Positions 63,425 to 64,000 of a stretch of 64,000 bases of DNA are shown piece after piece (within the stretch, counting starts at the first letter, position 1; every line of letters starts with the position of its first letter). This DNA comes from Cellulosimicrobium funkei (GTDB lineage: Bacteria; Actinomycetota; Actinomycetes; Actinomycetales; Cellulomonadaceae): NCBI RefSeq assembly GCF_001019615.1, contig NZ_JNBQ01000008.1, positions 1 to 64,000 of the forward strand. Direction: 5' to 3'. The notes below the pieces were generated by a model. That model saw only the letters and a program-made list of their open reading frames with translations. It ran no database searches and was not told the DNA's origin. Made by a program: the position numbers and the translations under genes.

Positions 63425-64000
63425 ATGGAGCTGACCGTCGCGCGCGTCGGCAAGGCGCACGGACTGCGTGGCGAGGTCGCGCTCGACCTGCGCACCGACG
63501 ACCCCGAGGAGCGCCTCGCCGTGGGCGAGCGCCTGGAGACGCGCCCCGCGACGGCGGGGCCGCTCACGGTCGGGACCGTGCGGGTGCACCAGGGGCGGTG
63601 GCTCGTCGGCTTCGAGGGCGTCCGCGACCGCACCGCCGCGGAGGCCCTGCGCGGCGTCGAGCTCGTGGTCGAGGTCGACGCGTCCGACGAGGAGGACGCG
63701 TGGTACCCGCACGAGCTCGTCGGGCTCCGCGCGGAGGACCCGGACGGCCGGACGCTCGGGCGCATCGACGGACTCGAGCACCTGCCCGCGCACGACGTCC
63801 TCGTGCTGCGCGAGACCGGGGGCGCGCGCACGCTCGTCCCGTTCGTCCGGCAGATCGTCCCGCTCGTCGACGTGGCCGGAGGCCGGGTCGTGCTCGACCC
63901 GCCGGGCGGGCTGCTCGCGTCGGACGCGGACCGGCTCGAGGTGGCGAGCCCGGACGGCGGCGAGACGTCGCGCTCCGCCGCGAGCGAGCCGGGCGATCCG
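63425..64000 (+). CDS. rimM: Ribosome maturation factor RimM (partial, runs off right edge)
   Basis: The 192 visible codons include the N-terminal RimM domain (MELTVARVGKAHGLRGEVAL, VHQGRWLVGFEGVRDR) and the PRC-barrel part (WYPHELVGLRAEDPDGRTLGRI, PAHDVLVLRETGGARTLVPFV). It assists 30S head assembly by binding uS19. The last 30 residues are a Ser/Asp/Glu-rich tail without a stop by base 64000. The ATG follows GGAGG. trmD would be expected next. Confidence 0.92.
   Translation, partial: MELTVARVGKAHGLRGEVALDLRTDDPEERLAVGERLETRPATAGPLTVGTVRVHQGRWLVGFEGVRDRTAAEALRGVELVVEVDASDEEDAWYPHELVGLRAEDPDGRTLGRIDGLEHLPAHDVLVLRETGGARTLVPFVRQIVPLVDVAGGRVVLDPPGGLLASDADRLEVASPDGGETSRSAASEPGDP

Overview
The window is about 72 percent or more GC, with dense genes, GTG starts and GTGA/ATGA overlaps. 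It carries actinobacterial hallmarks: paired clpP1-clpP2, an actinobacterial T-box in front of ileS, a DUF4233 gene beside ndk, and several F420-dependent enzymes. I infer a high-GC member of the Micrococcales, probably of the Cellulosimicrobium/Isoptericola/Cellulomonas group. This is a judgement from gene content, not a database result.

Layout. Positions 1-3100 (minus strand): a DUF1648 membrane protein with its YtrA-type GntR repressor, then a cysK-cysE operon preceded by a short cysteine-rich leader peptide, then tRNA-Gly. Positions 3298-9089 (plus): tRNA-Pro, a DMT transporter, and the protein quality-control block tig, clpP1, clpP2, clpX. Positions 9090-9804 hold no convincing gene but are built from 21-bp repeats facing inward from the stop codons of clpX and a long-chain acyl-CoA ligase. 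Positions 11730-17372: chorismate mutase, a Balon/Rv2629-type ribosome factor, valS and a membrane protein.

Positions 17554-34987 are more accessory: a DUF4914 P-loop protein, an F420-dependent LLM enzyme overlapped by a frameshifted cofE, a VOC protein, an AI-2E exporter, an HhH-GPD glycosylase, a secreted GH18 chitinase with CBM5/12, a Ddn-like protein, a phosphoesterase, an AraC regulator with NmrA/DUF1772 genes, a CoA-binding protein with a PPOX F420 enzyme, and a three-gene ABC importer of the proposed F420-0 type. The importer lies behind a leader that resembles a cobalamin riboswitch. Together these genes suggest salvage of F420-0 followed by glutamylation, although the cofE copy here is broken and the riboswitch-like leader points to a different substrate.

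Positions 35003-43991: a methyltransferase with divergent HxlR regulator, a sulfite-oxidase-fold molybdoenzyme, a second putative Cys leader peptide, then T-box-ileS-folC. Positions 44164-49194: dhaKLM and a tetR-MFS efflux pair, which separate folC from DUF4233-ndk. Positions 50368-64000 are core: smc, ftsY, amtB-glnB-glnD (nitrogen sensing, GlnD without ACT domains), ffh, an amidohydrolase, rpsP-khpA and the start of rimM. Many genes have a TANNNT-like -10 box only 6-8 bases before the start codon, which suggests widespread leaderless transcription.
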